Origin: Colwellia sp.
Lineage (GTDB): Bacteria > Pseudomonadota > Gammaproteobacteria > Enterobacterales > Alteromonadaceae
DNA: 48,500 nucleotides
Assembly (NCBI RefSeq): GCF_013215345.1
Contig: NZ_JABSOV010000025.1
Span: 1-48,500 of the forward strand
Reading direction: 5' to 3'
The notes beneath the pieces are model-generated. The model did not search any database. It saw only the letters and a list, made by a program, of their open reading frames with translations, and was not told where the DNA came from. The translations under genes and the position numbers were made by a program. The number at the start of each line of letters is the position of its first letter. Within the stretch, counting starts at the first letter, position 1. Below are positions 18,021-27,490 of this stretch, piece by piece.

Positions 18021-18605
18021 TTATTCGGCTTTAAAAGAGTGTAAGCGGTTTTGCGCTTTCTTTAAGTCGTCTTTTAACCAAATATCCAAACATCGACTGG
18101 CTTCGTCGATTGCTTGTTCAATTTTTGCTTGTTCTGCACTCGGCGCTTTACCCAGTACATGACCCGTTACTTTATCGCGGTGACCTGGATGGTCAATGCC
18201 AATACGTAGCCGGTAAAAATCTCTATTATTAGCCATGCGATCGATAATATCGCGCAAGCCATTATGACCACCGTGGCCACCACCTTTTTTAATTTTACAA
18301 ACTCCGGGTTGCATATCTAATTCATCATGGGCAACAAGGATTTCATCTACCGACATTTTATAAAAATTAGCTAATGGTGCAACTGCTTGACCGCTACGAT
18401 TCATAAACGTGGTTGGAATTAATAAGTGGACAAGGTTTCCCGCAATTAACCCTTTACCATAAAGGCCAGAGTACTTTTTTTCGGGACGGAGGGATATGTT
18501 ATGGCTACGTGCTAGTTCTTCGACGAACCAAACACCTGCATTGTGGCGTGTTTTGCTATATTCGGGACCAGGATTACCCAGCCCCGCAATTAGTTTAATA
18601 GTCAT
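18021..18605 (-). CDS. pth: Peptidyl-tRNA hydrolase
   Basis: A 194-residue enzyme that frees tRNA from peptidyl-tRNAs dropped by ribosomes. The family motifs are present: [17 protein letters not shown] (9-25) with the catalytic His in TRHNAG, the MNRSGQ segment near 68-73, the catalytic-site Asp in LVAHDELD (90-97), and [13 protein letters not shown] near 108-120. The length equals that of E. coli Pth. It lies between rplY (30 bases upstream) and ychF. Confidence 0.97.
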   Translation of the reverse strand: MTIKLIAGLGNPGPEYSKTRHNAGVWFVEELARSHNISLRPEKKYSGLYGKGLIAGNLVHLLIPTTFMNRSGQAVAPLANFYKMSVDEILVAHDELDMQPGVCKIKKGGGHGGHNGLRDIIDRMANNRDFYRLRIGIDHPGHRDKVTGHVLGKAPSAEQAKIEQAIDEASRCLDIWLKDDLKKAQNRLHSFKAE

Positions 18606-18635
18606 TATTTATAATATTATAAATGAATGTAGCTA

Positions 18636-19265
18636 TTATTCAGCAGCTGGAGCTTCTGCTGCTGGAGCTTCTTCGTCATCAACTACTTTAGCAGCTTTAG
18701 GTGCTTTAGCAGAAACAACAGCTAAATCATGCTCTTCGCCTTTTGCTAATTCGTCAGAAGTTACGCCTGCAGGGAAGGTAACATCAGATAAATGTAAAGT
18801 TTGACCAAGTTTTAAACCGGCTAAGTCAATTGTAATGAACTCAGGTAAGTCTTTTGGTAAACAAGTGATAGCGATTTCAGTCATGTGGTGAGCAATGTTC
18901 GCACCAGATTTAGCTGCTTCATCTTCATTAATGAAGTGAATAGCAGTCTTTGCATGAACAACATGGTTTGCATCAATGCGGATGAAATCTAAATGCATTA
19001 CCAATTGCTTGAACGGGTGACGTTGCATGTCTTTAATTAAACACTCAACTGGCTCACCAGCAATGTTTAATGTTAATACTTGCGTGTAGAATGTCTCTTC
19101 TTGTTGAGCACGGAATACATCTTTGTGCGCTAAAGTTAAAGATACAGATTCTTTGTTTTCACCGTAAAGGATAGCAGGAACTTTGTCCGCGTGACGTAGG
19201 CGGCGGCTCGCACCTTTCCCTAAATCAGTACGTACTTCAGCTTCTAATGTTAATAAATCAGTCAT
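18636..19265 (-). CDS. rplY: 50S ribosomal protein L25, long Ctc-type form
   Basis: A 209-residue L25/TL5/Ctc protein that binds 5S rRNA in the central protuberance. The L25 domain fills residues 1-90 ([24 protein letters not shown]-like region near 13-35). A C-terminal beta-rich TL5 domain spans about 95-185, and the tail is acidic and Pro/Ala-rich ([14 protein letters not shown]). E. coli L25 has only the first domain (94 residues), so this is the long form. In many gammaproteobacteria L25 of this type precedes pth, as here. The leader holds stem-loops listed separately. Confidence 0.96.
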   Translation of the reverse strand: [209 protein letters not shown]

Positions 19266-19296
19266 TTTAATACTCTTCTGTTATATAAGTTATAAA

Positions 19297-19336
19297 ACTT
19301 AAAAATTAAGTCTTGTTTTTTGCGACCAAAAACAAG
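19297..19336 (-). promoter_or_regulatory. Stem-loops in the rplY 5' leader
   Basis: Two adjacent inverted repeats lie 32-71 bases upstream of the rplY start: ACTTAA-AAA-TTAAGT (19297-19311) and a perfect 9-bp stem CTTGTTTTT/AAAAACAAG with a 7-nt loop (19312-19336). The E. coli rplY gene is known to be autoregulated through its 5' UTR. That these hairpins serve this role here is inference. Confidence 0.45.
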
Positions 19337-19513
19337 GAGACACCATTTTACCTAAGTAAGCTAAGTTATAAATAACTAAAGCATTAGATAAAAAAGGCGC
19401 GGTACAATAACATTTAGGCCAGGAAAAAGCTATTAAATAAAGAGATTAATTATGTGCGTTTGTGATGAGTGCTTATATGAGGGGAGGTAATAAATAGTGC
19501 AAAGGAGAAAATA

Positions 19514-19542
19514 AAAAAGCAGCCTTTATAGGGCTGCTTTTT
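19514..19542 (-). terminator. Terminator of prs
   Basis: Perfect 11-bp stem (19514-19524 with 19532-19542), GC-rich at the top with A and T runs on both sides. It lies 29 bases downstream of the prs stop and could work in both directions. Confidence 0.9.
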
Positions 19543-19570
19543 CGCAATAGAAGTAATTATTCGCTAGGAA

Positions 19571-20515
19571 TTAATCAAACATTGCTGATATAGATTCTTC
19601 ATTACTTACACGGCGAATCGCTTCACTAAGCATGCCGCTTAAAGTCAATTGACGAACCATTTTAAGTTCTTTGATTTCATCAGAAAGTGGAATTGAATCA
19701 GTTACTACTACTTCATCAAGAACAGAGTCTCTAAGGTTTTGTGCTGCATTACCTGATAATACTGGGTGAGTAGCATAAGCAATAACACGTTTTGCGCCAT
19801 GTTCTTTTAATGCTTCAGCTGCTTTGGCTAACGTGCCGCCAGTATCAATCATATCATCAACAATAATACAGTCACGACCAGCAACATCACCAATGATATG
19901 CATAACTTGCGCAACGTTCGCTTTCGGGCGACGTTTATCGATAATGGCTAAGTCAGCGTCATCAAGAAGTTTAGCTACTGCACGAGCACGCACAACACCA
20001 CCGATATCAGGAGAAACAATCACAGGATTGTCTAACTTACGGCTTTTCATGTCTTCTAATAATATTGGTGTACCAAAAGCATTATCAACAGGCACATCAA
20101 AGAAGCCTTGAATTTGCTCGGCATGTAGATCAACCGTTAGTACACGGTCAACACCAACGCTTGATAAGAAGTCAGCAACTACTTTTGCAGTAATTGGTAC
20201 ACGAGCACTACGTACACGTCTGTCTTGGCGAGCATAACCAAAATAAGGGATTACAGCAGTGATACGGCCAGCGGAGGCACGACGCAAAGCGTCTATCATT
20301 ACAATTAATTCCATTAAGTTATTATTGGTTGGAGCACAGGTTGATTGAATAATAAAAACATCCGCACCACGGACGTTTTCATTTATCTCAACACAAATTT
20401 CACCATCACTAAAACTACCGACTGTAGCATCGCCTAGAGGCATATATAGGCGATCACAAATTTTCTTGGCCAGTTCAGGGGTGGCATTACCCGCAAAAAT
20501 CTTCATGTCAGGCAC
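19571..20515 (-). CDS. prs: Ribose-phosphate pyrophosphokinase
   Basis: A 314-residue enzyme that makes PRPP from ribose-5-phosphate and ATP for nucleotide, histidine, tryptophan and NAD synthesis. I start it at the GTG at 20513-20515 (reading [15 protein letters not shown]): this matches the E. coli N-terminus and length (315) and has a strong GAGGAA site eight bases upstream. A longer in-frame start would add 20 unrelated residues. The PRPP-binding loop is [11 protein letters not shown] near 217-227, and the flexible catalytic region [17 protein letters not shown] is near 128-144. It is followed upstream by ispE, as in E. coli. Confidence 0.97.
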   Translation of the reverse strand: MPDMKIFAGNATPELAKKICDRLYMPLGDATVGSFSDGEICVEINENVRGADVFIIQSTCAPTNNNLMELIVMIDALRRASAGRITAVIPYFGYARQDRRVRSARVPITAKVVADFLSSVGVDRVLTVDLHAEQIQGFFDVPVDNAFGTPILLEDMKSRKLDNPVIVSPDIGGVVRARAVAKLLDDADLAIIDKRRPKANVAQVMHIIGDVAGRDCIIVDDMIDTGGTLAKAAEALKEHGAKRVIAYATHPVLSGNAAQNLRDSVLDEVVVTDSIPLSDEIKELKMVRQLTLSGMLSEAIRRVSNEESISAMFD

Positions 20516-20675
20516 TTTCGATTCCTCAGAAATATTTGACATTAATAGTAGACTCTTTGATTGATAAGTAATCATCGAGCAGTATAACGCTTACTTAACT
20601 ATGGCTGTCTTATTACACACAATAGTGTGTTTAAAAATAGCTGTTATAGTCAAGTTCGCAAATTTTGGTCATTAT

Positions 20676-21572
20676 TTATATGCTCAATGATAGCTTTGCT
20701 ATTACAGAACATAACGGCGACTTATTAAGCCCCTGCGCGACAAAAGAGCTTACTCCTTTTGGAAGATTCGCTTGTAATGAACGCGCCTCTTGCTGACTAG
20801 AAAAGCGGCTAAAAACACACGCACCCGTTCCTGTCATTCTTGAGGGTGCGTATTCTACCAACCAAGCCAGCAACTTGGCAACCTCAGGATAGTGTTTTAT
20901 TACTAATGTTTGACAATCATTATGGAATTCATCACTGATAAAGTCACGAGTATCAAGGGCTGAAGGGGATAATCTCTTGGTTTTTCGGGGAAGGTCTGCA
21001 GCGGTAAAAACTTGTTGTGTAGAAATGCTGCATTCAGGTTTAGTAATTAAGTACCAAGGCTCTTCGGGATCCATCACTGTGAGCTTTTCACCGACTCCCT
21101 GGGCAAAAGCGGAAAAACCATGAATAAATATAGGCACATCAGCACCAAGGCTCAAGCCCAATGTCGCTAAGTCACTGGTTGATAATTGACACTGCCATAA
21201 TGTATTAAGCGCAACTAAAACGGTAGCTGCATTGGATGAACCACCGCCTAAACCGCCTCCCATAGGCAGTATTTTATTAATACTTATTTGCACACCCAAA
21301 GGGCTATTAGTTTTTTTCTTTAATAATCGCGCAGCTTTTACAATTAAGTTATCTTCATTGTTAACGCCTTCAATAGGGGTCAATAAATCTATGGTTGGTT
21401 TCTCGGTGGCAGTTAACGTGAGCGTGTCGCTGTGATCTATAAATTGAAACAGTGTTTCTAAATTGTGGTAACCATCATCACGTTGTCCAACAATATGTAA
21501 AAATAAATTAATTTTTGCCGGGGATGGGAATTCAATGGCTTTATTGAGAAATGAGTTTGAAGAGCTAGTCAT
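20676..21572 (-). CDS. ispE: 4-diphosphocytidyl-2-C-methyl-D-erythritol kinase
   Basis: A 298-residue GHMP kinase that phosphorylates the 2-hydroxyl of CDP-methylerythritol in the MEP isoprenoid pathway. The PSPAKINLFLHIVGQRDDGYH start (16-36) holds the catalytic lysine region. The glycine-rich ATP loop is PMGGGLGGGSSNAA near 103-116, and a third GHMP motif (RMTGTGACVFSRF) lies near 244-256. The ATG at 21572 gives a 14-residue extension before the conserved part, slightly longer than usual. It sits between lolB (44 bases upstream) and prs. Confidence 0.96.
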   Translation of the reverse strand: MTSSSNSFLNKAIEFPSPAKINLFLHIVGQRDDGYHNLETLFQFIDHSDTLTLTATEKPTIDLLTPIEGVNNEDNLIVKAARLLKKKTNSPLGVQISINKILPMGGGLGGGSSNAATVLVALNTLWQCQLSTSDLATLGLSLGADVPIFIHGFSAFAQGVGEKLTVMDPEEPWYLITKPECSISTQQVFTAADLPRKTKRLSPSALDTRDFISDEFHNDCQTLVIKHYPEVAKLLAWLVEYAPSRMTGTGACVFSRFSSQQEARSLQANLPKGVSSFVAQGLNKSPLCSVIAKLSLSI

Positions 21573-21616
21573 TTAGAAGTTCTACTTTTTAAGGTGTAAG
21601 TTACTAGGCTTGGTTA

Positions 21617-22261
21617 TTAATCGGCTACGGACCAATTGTTAACGGAAATTTTAATTAATAGGTCATCTTTTTTAATAGAAAATTTAGTGGCTAAGGTGTA
21701 GCCATTAATTTGCTGGTAGTTACCATAGCTGACTTGCCATAAATCATTATTATAATGGCTTGATAAGGTTTGTGGTAGCTGCGTAGATTTGTGATAACCA
21801 ATATCATCACTTTCTTGATAGGGAATACCTTTAAGCCAATATGTTAATGCTTGTGTCGGTAGGGTTAAACCGGCAATCGAGTGAATAAGTGCTGCTAGAT
21901 CTTTGCCATGATAGGTTTTGCCGTCTACTTGGATTGTATGATTGTTAGCATTCGAGTCGAGTTGTAAAACATTGATGCCTAAAAAAGTGGTTAAACTGAG
22001 CTGTTGTTGGTCTTTTTTTTCGTTAACTCGCCACGATAATGTTGCGCTACGACGTGAGTTGCTGTCAATAAAGGCTATTTTTCCTGTTATTTTCCATTGC
22101 TGTAATTGTTGTAGTCTGGCAATTCTTTGTTGAGGTGTTTGCTTTATTAACACCTGCTTTTCTTCACCGGTCAAAGTGCTACAGCCTGAAAGTACCAGGG
22201 TAAACAAGGCCAGAGTAAATAAGTAAGGTGGATATAGGGCAGTATTAAAAAGTTTAATCAT
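21617..22261 (-). CDS. lolB: Outer-membrane lipoprotein receptor LolB
   Basis: A 214-residue lipoprotein that receives lipoproteins from LolA and inserts them in the outer membrane. The signal peptide ends in a lipobox LVLSGC, giving lipidated Cys near 27. The mature part contains WKITGKIAFID and ATLSWRVNEK, typical of the LolB beta-barrel half. The start is 194 bases from the divergent hemA, as in E. coli. It acts downstream of Lnt, also encoded in this window. Confidence 0.93.
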   Translation of the reverse strand: MIKLFNTALYPPYLFTLALFTLVLSGCSTLTGEEKQVLIKQTPQQRIARLQQLQQWKITGKIAFIDSNSRRSATLSWRVNEKKDQQQLSLTTFLGINVLQLDSNANNHTIQVDGKTYHGKDLAALIHSIAGLTLPTQALTYWLKGIPYQESDDIGYHKSTQLPQTLSSHYNNDLWQVSYGNYQQINGYTLATKFSIKKDDLLIKISVNNWSVAD

Positions 22262-22455
22262 TAAGGTAAGTCATTAAAACGATGATAATTGTTATTTGAA
22301 CATAGCTTTTTGGCCTTTGTAAATAGCAGTAGTATTTTTAAGGTCTTTTATCACAGATCATATTTTAATAGCGGATCTTGGGTTATACTTGCGGCACGAG
22401 TTAAAACAAGTTTTATAAAACTTGTCGGAAATGTTTACAAAATAGGTTTATTACT

Positions 22456-23724
22456 TTGTCCATAGTTGCTGTTGGAATTAATCATAAAACTGCGCCTGTA
22501 GCGGTAAGAGAAAAAATATCTTTTAATCCAGATAAACTTTCTACCGCGCTAAAAGAAATGCTGGAAGCCGTGCAATGCCGTGAAGTTGCGATACTTTCTA
22601 CCTGTAATAGAACAGAATTATACCTAGTACAAGATGGCGACTTTGATGTTACTCAGCAACGCCTTATTCAATGGCTAGAAAAATATCATAACGTACCCGC
22701 CTCAACCATTTTACCTAGCCTCTATTGGCATAAAGATCAGCAAGCCGTTAATCATATGATGCGCGTTGCCTGTGGTTTAGACTCGCTTGTTTTAGGTGAG
22801 CCACAAATCCTCGGTCAAATGAAACAAGCTTATAGTCAAGCTAAAGCTGCTGGCTCTATGTCATTGATTATGGAACGGTTATTCCAACGTACTTTTGGTG
22901 TGGCAAAGCAAGTTCGCACCGAAACCGAAATAGGTGCTAGTGCGGTCTCCGTTGCTTTTGCCTCAGTAAACTTAGCCAAACATATTTTTGGCGGTCTTGA
23001 AAAAACTAAAGTATTACTTGTTGGTGCGGGTGATACTATTGAGTTAGTTGCCAAGCATTTATACGAAAATAATGTCGGCAAAATCACAGTCGCTAATCGA
23101 ACACTGGCTCGTGCTGAAAATATGGCTAAAAAAATTGGTGCAGATGTCATCACCTTAGCGCAAATACCAGAACATATGTGTCATGCAGATATTGTTATCA
23201 GCTCTACTGGTTCTACTTTACCTATCATTGGTAAAGGTATGGTTGAGCAAGCTTTAGCATCGCGTAAACATCAACCTATATTTATGGTTGATCTTGCCGT
23301 ACCTCGTGATATAGAAGAACAAGTTTCAGAGCTTGAAGATGTATTTTTATATACCGTTGATGACTTACAAGGCATTATTGCCAAAAATATAGAAAATCGC
23401 CGTAAAGCCGCTGTAGAAGCAGAGAGTATCGTTAATAGCCAGTCTGATAATTTTATGGCTTGGCTACGTGGTTTAAATACTCAAGATACGGTTATTAGTT
23501 ATCGTAAACAATGTATAGACAATCGTGATGTTTTACTTGAAAAAGCACTGATTCAATTAAAAAATGGTAAAAATTCTGAAGCCGTTCTAGGTGAACTTGC
23601 CACTAAACTCACTAATAAATTTATGCACGCTCCTACCAGTGCTCTCCAGTCCGCTGCCCAAGGTGGTGAGCTTGATAAACTACTTTATTTGCGCGATATT
23701 TTTAATATTGATCCGCAAGACTAG
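22456..23724 (+). CDS. hemA: Glutamyl-tRNA reductase, TTG start
   Basis: A 422-residue enzyme that reduces glutamyl-tRNA to glutamate-1-semialdehyde, the first step of tetrapyrrole synthesis in C5-pathway bacteria. The catalytic C50 lies in LSTCNRTELY. The NADPH-binding VLLVGAGDTIELVAKHL segment is near 185-201, followed by a C-terminal dimerisation helix. The start is TTG, since SIVAVGINHKTAP aligns with the family N-terminus and no ATG lies nearby. A TATACT hexamer at 22384-22389 may be the -10. It heads the hemA-prfA-prmC-sirB2-sirB1 series. Confidence 0.96.
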   Translation: MSIVAVGINHKTAPVAVREKISFNPDKLSTALKEMLEAVQCREVAILSTCNRTELYLVQDGDFDVTQQRLIQWLEKYHNVPASTILPSLYWHKDQQAVNHMMRVACGLDSLVLGEPQILGQMKQAYSQAKAAGSMSLIMERLFQRTFGVAKQVRTETEIGASAVSVAFASVNLAKHIFGGLEKTKVLLVGAGDTIELVAKHLYENNVGKITVANRTLARAENMAKKIGADVITLAQIPEHMCHADIVISSTGSTLPIIGKGMVEQALASRKHQPIFMVDLAVPRDIEEQVSELEDVFLYTVDDLQGIIAKNIENRRKAAVEAESIVNSQSDNFMAWLRGLNTQDTVISYRKQCIDNRDVLLEKALIQLKNGKNSEAVLGELATKLTNKFMHAPTSALQSAAQGGELDKLLYLRDIFNIDPQD

Positions 23725-24120
23725 TACCTTAGCCACTATCCTTACTATTACTTAAATACACTTCTTGGCAAAAGTCATTTTAATTGCCACTTATCCCCTT
23801 GATTTTGACGGGTAACGGCTATACAAGCTAATACCAATAAATTATTACCCACTTGTGCGGGGTAAAATACTCAAAGCGGTGTTGCTTTCTTCACGCACGT
23901 CAGCTATTGAGCTATTGAGTGAGTAATCGAGTGCCTTGCTTTGATTTGTTTTTCCGGTGCACAACAAGACCACAAACTTAATGGAATTAGTGTAAGTATT
24001 ACTGACTCAGGCAACAGTCTATCTAGCTACATTTTTACTCGAGCATGGTGGATTGCATTACTACTGTGTTAGAATAACAATAATTTAGTTTTTCCTTATT
24101 TTAAGTATAAGAACATTTTA
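23725..24120. other. Intergenic region between hemA and prfA
   Basis: This 396-base gap is unusually long, since the two genes are close in E. coli. No coding frame is convincing. It has an 8-bp tandem duplication AGCTATTG at 23902-23917 and an extended -10 candidate near its end. Confidence 0.5.
24067..24075 (+). promoter_or_regulatory. Candidate extended -10 promoter for prfA
   Basis: TG-T-TAGAAT matches the extended -10 pattern (TGn plus a TATAAT-like hexamer), 46 bases before the prfA start. No good -35 is seen, which extended -10 promoters tolerate. It would let prfA be transcribed apart from hemA. Confidence 0.35.
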
Positions 24121-25209
24121 ATGAAATCATCAGTTTATCAAAAACTTGAAGTGCTAGTAGAGCGTTTCGAAGAAGTGCAAGCCTTATTATCCGATCCTGA
24201 AACTATTAGCAATCAAGACAAGTTTCGTACTTTATCCCAAGAGTTTAAACAGCTTGATGCCGTGACTTCAGTTTTTAATAATTATAAAAGTGCTGAAGGT
24301 GATTTCGAGACTGCTGAGATGATGCTTAAAGATGAAGATCCTGATATGCGAGAAATGGCCCAGGAAGAATACAAAGACGCGAAAAAAGCGGTTGCGAATA
24401 TTGCCGATGAATTACAAATCTTATTACTACCACGCGATCCAAAGGACGATAACAACTGTTTTGTGGAAATTCGTGCCGGTGCTGGTGGCGACGAAGCAGC
24501 TCTTTTTGCTGGCGATTTATTTAGAATGTATAGTCGTTATTCAGAAAAGAAAGGCTGGAAAATTGAGGTAATGAACTGCAACGAAAGTGAGCAGGGCGGT
24601 TATAAAGAAATGATCATGAAAATCAATGGCGAAGGCGTTTACGGCCATATGAAATTTGAATCGGGTGGTCATCGTGTACAACGTGTACCAGAAACTGAAT
24701 CTCAAGGTCGAGTACATACCTCCGCTTGTACCGTGGTTGTTATGCCTGAAATGCCAGAAGCAGATGCCATTGAAATCAATAAAGCAGATTTGAAAATTGA
24801 TACTTTCCGTGCTTCAGGCGCGGGTGGTCAGCATGTTAACAAAACCGATTCTGCTATTCGAATTACCCATATCCCTTCGGGCGTTGTGGTTGAGTGTCAA
24901 GAACAACGTTCACAGCATAAAAACAGAGCTCAAGCGATGTCTGTGCTGCAAGCACGCCTTCAACAAGCTGAAGATGAAAAGCGCCGTAGTGCGGAAGAGT
25001 CATCACGTCGTAATTTAGTTGCCAGTGGTGACCGTTCTGAACGTATTCGTACCTATAACTTCCCGCAAGGTCGTATGAGTGATCATCGTATCAACCTAAC
25101 CTTATATCGTTTAAACGAAATTATGGAAGGCAGCTTGCATTTGATTATGGAACCGATAATGCAGGAAAACCAAGCTGACTTATTAGCTGAATTAGCTAGC
25201 CAAAATTAG
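24121..25209 (+). CDS. prfA: Peptide chain release factor 1
   Basis: A 362-residue release factor that reads UAA and UAG. The catalytic GGQ loop (235-237, in [15 protein letters not shown]) hydrolyses peptidyl-tRNA and is the target of PrmC, encoded next. The codon-recognition region includes [10 protein letters not shown] near 194-203, where E. coli RF1 has its P-x-T motif in the same loop area. The length is close to E. coli RF1 (360). The gene lies 17 bases before prmC, so coupled expression of factor and modifying enzyme is likely. Confidence 0.97.
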   Translation: MKSSVYQKLEVLVERFEEVQALLSDPETISNQDKFRTLSQEFKQLDAVTSVFNNYKSAEGDFETAEMMLKDEDPDMREMAQEEYKDAKKAVANIADELQILLLPRDPKDDNNCFVEIRAGAGGDEAALFAGDLFRMYSRYSEKKGWKIEVMNCNESEQGGYKEMIMKINGEGVYGHMKFESGGHRVQRVPETESQGRVHTSACTVVVMPEMPEADAIEINKADLKIDTFRASGAGGQHVNKTDSAIRITHIPSGVVVECQEQRSQHKNRAQAMSVLQARLQQAEDEKRRSAEESSRRNLVASGDRSERIRTYNFPQGRMSDHRINLTLYRLNEIMEGSLHLIMEPIMQENQADLLAELASQN

Positions 25210-25226
25210 TTTTACTTTTGTCAGTC

Positions 25227-26084
25227 ATGCCAGAGAAAAATATCACCATAGCCAATTGCATAGCGCATGGGCAGAAGCAATTAGCTGATAGTTCAGATAG
25301 TGCTAAGCTCGATGCGCAAATCCTCTTGGCTTTTGTGCTAAATAAAGAACACAGTTACTTGCTTACTTGGCCTGAAAAAGAGCTTGCTAAGCAAGTTGAA
25401 CAGCAGTACCTAACCTTATTGCAAAGACGTTTTTTAGGTGAGCCAATTGCCTATATCGTTGGAGTAAAGGAGTTTTGGTCACTGCCTTTTTGGGTTTCAC
25501 CCGCAACACTTATTCCCCGTCCAGACACTGAGATTTTGGTTGAATCAGTGCTCGAGAATTTTGGCGAGGTAAAATCATTACAATGCTTAGATCTTGGTAC
25601 GGGGACTGGCGCAATAGCACTAGCACTTGCATCAGAGCAACCTAACTGGGAAATTGATGCTATCGATTTTAGCCTTGATGCGGTGCAACTTGCCAAGAAA
25701 AATGCTGAGAATTTACAATTAACGCAAGTCAATATTTTTCAGAGTAATTGGTTTAGTGCAGTTAATGAGCGTAAGTATGAGGTGATTGTTTCCAATCCTC
25801 CCTATATCGATGACTTGGACGAAAACCTAAGTCAAGGCGATGTGCGTTTTGAGCCTAAATCAGCCTTGGTTGCTAGTGAACATGGCCTCGGTGATATTAA
25901 GCATATTGCGCAACAAGCACTAAGATTTTTTAAAGCTCAAGGTGCACTTTTTTTTGAACATGGTTTTGAACAAGGTCAAGCAGTACGCAATATATTAACC
26001 GATTTAGGGTATGCTAATGCCCAAACGGTAAGAGACCTGAACGGCCATGAACGCATTACTTGGGCTACTTCGCCTGATTCTTAG
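25227..26084 (+). CDS. prmC: Release factor glutamine methyltransferase PrmC
   Basis: A 285-residue SAM-dependent methyltransferase that methylates the GGQ glutamine of release factors. The SAM-binding motif is DLGTGTGAIALALA (from residue 122) and the catalytic NPPY is at 190-193. An N-terminal helical domain contacts the release factor. I use the ATG at 25227; a TTG at 25218 would add three residues and cannot be ruled out, as neither has a good ribosome binding site. It directly follows its substrate gene prfA. Confidence 0.95.
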   Translation: MPEKNITIANCIAHGQKQLADSSDSAKLDAQILLAFVLNKEHSYLLTWPEKELAKQVEQQYLTLLQRRFLGEPIAYIVGVKEFWSLPFWVSPATLIPRPDTEILVESVLENFGEVKSLQCLDLGTGTGAIALALASEQPNWEIDAIDFSLDAVQLAKKNAENLQLTQVNIFQSNWFSAVNERKYEVIVSNPPYIDDLDENLSQGDVRFEPKSALVASEHGLGDIKHIAQQALRFFKAQGALFFEHGFEQGQAVRNILTDLGYANAQTVRDLNGHERITWATSPDS

Positions 26085-26203
26085 TATGGATTTATCGATT
26101 TTAAATCATTTATTCATCATTTATAAATCATTTAACGTTTTAACCTTAAATAATTTGATAACTTAAGCTTGCACATTTATAGGCGAGCAATAAAGGAAAA
26201 CCA

Positions 26204-26569
26204 TTGAAACACTTACATATAACCCTAGCAGTACTAAGCGTCGCTTTATTTACTTATCGCTTTATTTTAACTTTAATTGAATCCGAAAAGCTTGATCGTA
26301 AGTGGCTGAAGATTAGCCCTCATGTTATTGATACCTTTTTACTTATTGCCGGTATTTCGTTGGCAGTAAAGCTACATTTCAATCCAATGGAGCAAATGTG
26401 GTTAGCTGAAAAGATTTTAGCTTTGTTTGCTTATATCTTTACCGGATATTACACCTTGAAATTAGCGCGTAATAAGCCAATGAGAATCCTTGGCTTTCTC
26501 GGCGCAATCGGCTGGGTAATGCTGATAGTACGTCTAGCTATGACCAGAGAGTCGGTTTTTTTCATCTAA
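26204..26569 (+). CDS. sirB2: SirB2 family inner-membrane protein, TTG start
   Basis: A 121-residue protein with four predicted membrane helices (about 5-22, 42-60, 70-86, 95-114), the SirB2/YchQ fold. The start is TTG, with a strong AAGGA site seven bases upstream, and KHLHITLAVLSVALF begins right at the family motif. SirB2 got its name from effects on virulence gene expression in Salmonella; its biochemical role is not known. Its place between prmC and sirB1 is conserved with E. coli ychQ-ychA. Confidence 0.9.
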   Translation: MKHLHITLAVLSVALFTYRFILTLIESEKLDRKWLKISPHVIDTFLLIAGISLAVKLHFNPMEQMWLAEKILALFAYIFTGYYTLKLARNKPMRILGFLGAIGWVMLIVRLAMTRESVFFI

Positions 26570-26630
26570 TTGTTAGCGTGCAGCAGAGTCTATAAAACAA
26601 GTAAAGAACGGGGTCATGTAATAAGCTGTT

Positions 26631-27452
26631 ATGAATGAATTGTTTTTATCAGAATTAAAGTCAGTAGATAAAGATTTACTGCAAAAACTTGTTTTACTTG
26701 AAGAGCATATTTTTGCCGGTAATGGGCAAGTTCCGGACCAAACGGAGGCATCACTCGATAGTTTAGAAACAATTATCAGTCAGTGTGTTGCTGTCGTTAG
26801 TGAAATTGAATCGCCAGTAGAGAAAGCTGAAGCTTTACTTAATGAATTGTACTTTCAGCATTTATTTATTGATAGGTATCAAACTCGTTGGCCTATTTCT
26901 GCTTACAGTGTCGCCAAAGGTTTGAATCAACGCGCTATGTCACCCATTGTTAAGGCAGCTTTGGTCAAAGAGATCATTATCGCTTGTGGCTTTGAAATTG
27001 ACTTAGTGTTTATTCCAAATAAAATTATGATGCGCCTATGCTGTGATGAGCAGTACGCTATTATTTTTGATGCGGTAACGGGCGAGTCACTAGACTGGAC
27101 TGAGTTGGATATACGTTTAGAGGACTTAGACGGTGACCCAGGCGAGCAAGATTTAAAAGCTATAGATGATAATGTCGCCTTGGTTGAACACCTTTCTGCT
27201 CTGAAAAACACTCTCATTCGTGAGCAGGTATTTGATAAGGCGCTAACTTGTGTTGACGTTATCTTGTCATTAACTCCGGACGACCCATTGCAACGTAGAG
27301 ATCGTGGTTTTTTGCTCCACCAGCTTGATTGTTTTAAAGTGGCGGTGGATGATTACCGATACTTTGTTGAGCAATGTCCTAAAGATCCCGCAGCGAAAAT
27401 ATTAAAAATTCAACTTGAAAAAATTGATGTCGGTAATAACGTCCTTCACTAA
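26631..27452 (+). CDS. sirB1: SirB1 family protein (transglutaminase-like and TPR regions)
   Basis: A 273-residue soluble protein of the SirB1/YchA family. The N-terminal half carries the transglutaminase-like core seen in the family (LNELYFQHLFIDRY near 66-79, PISAYSVAKGLNQRAMSPIVKAAL near 86-109). The C-terminal part (about 190-265) forms TPR-like helices (LIREQVFDKALTCVDVILSLTPDDP and RRDRGFLLHQL). No catalytic cysteine is evident at the usual place, so enzymatic activity is doubtful. Function is unknown; the neighbourhood is the same as E. coli ychA. Confidence 0.9.
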   Translation: MNELFLSELKSVDKDLLQKLVLLEEHIFAGNGQVPDQTEASLDSLETIISQCVAVVSEIESPVEKAEALLNELYFQHLFIDRYQTRWPISAYSVAKGLNQRAMSPIVKAALVKEIIIACGFEIDLVFIPNKIMMRLCCDEQYAIIFDAVTGESLDWTELDIRLEDLDGDPGEQDLKAIDDNVALVEHLSALKNTLIREQVFDKALTCVDVILSLTPDDPLQRRDRGFLLHQLDCFKVAVDDYRYFVEQCPKDPAAKILKIQLEKIDVGNNVLH

Positions 27453-27490
27453 TTTTTTTTACATCATCAAAAATAAAAATAAAAGGTAAA

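Larger units (their letters stand above)
19266..19570. other. Intergenic region: rplY leader and prs terminator
   Basis: It holds the 5' leader of rplY with two inverted repeats (19297-19311 and 19312-19336) and the prs terminator (19514-19542). The promoter of rplY should be in 19340-19450 on the minus strand; I cannot place it firmly. Confidence 0.5.

Noticed and set aside
23902-23917. AGCTATTG tandem duplication as a mobile-element target site
   Set aside because: The copies are directly adjacent with nothing between, and no transposase or inverted ends are near.
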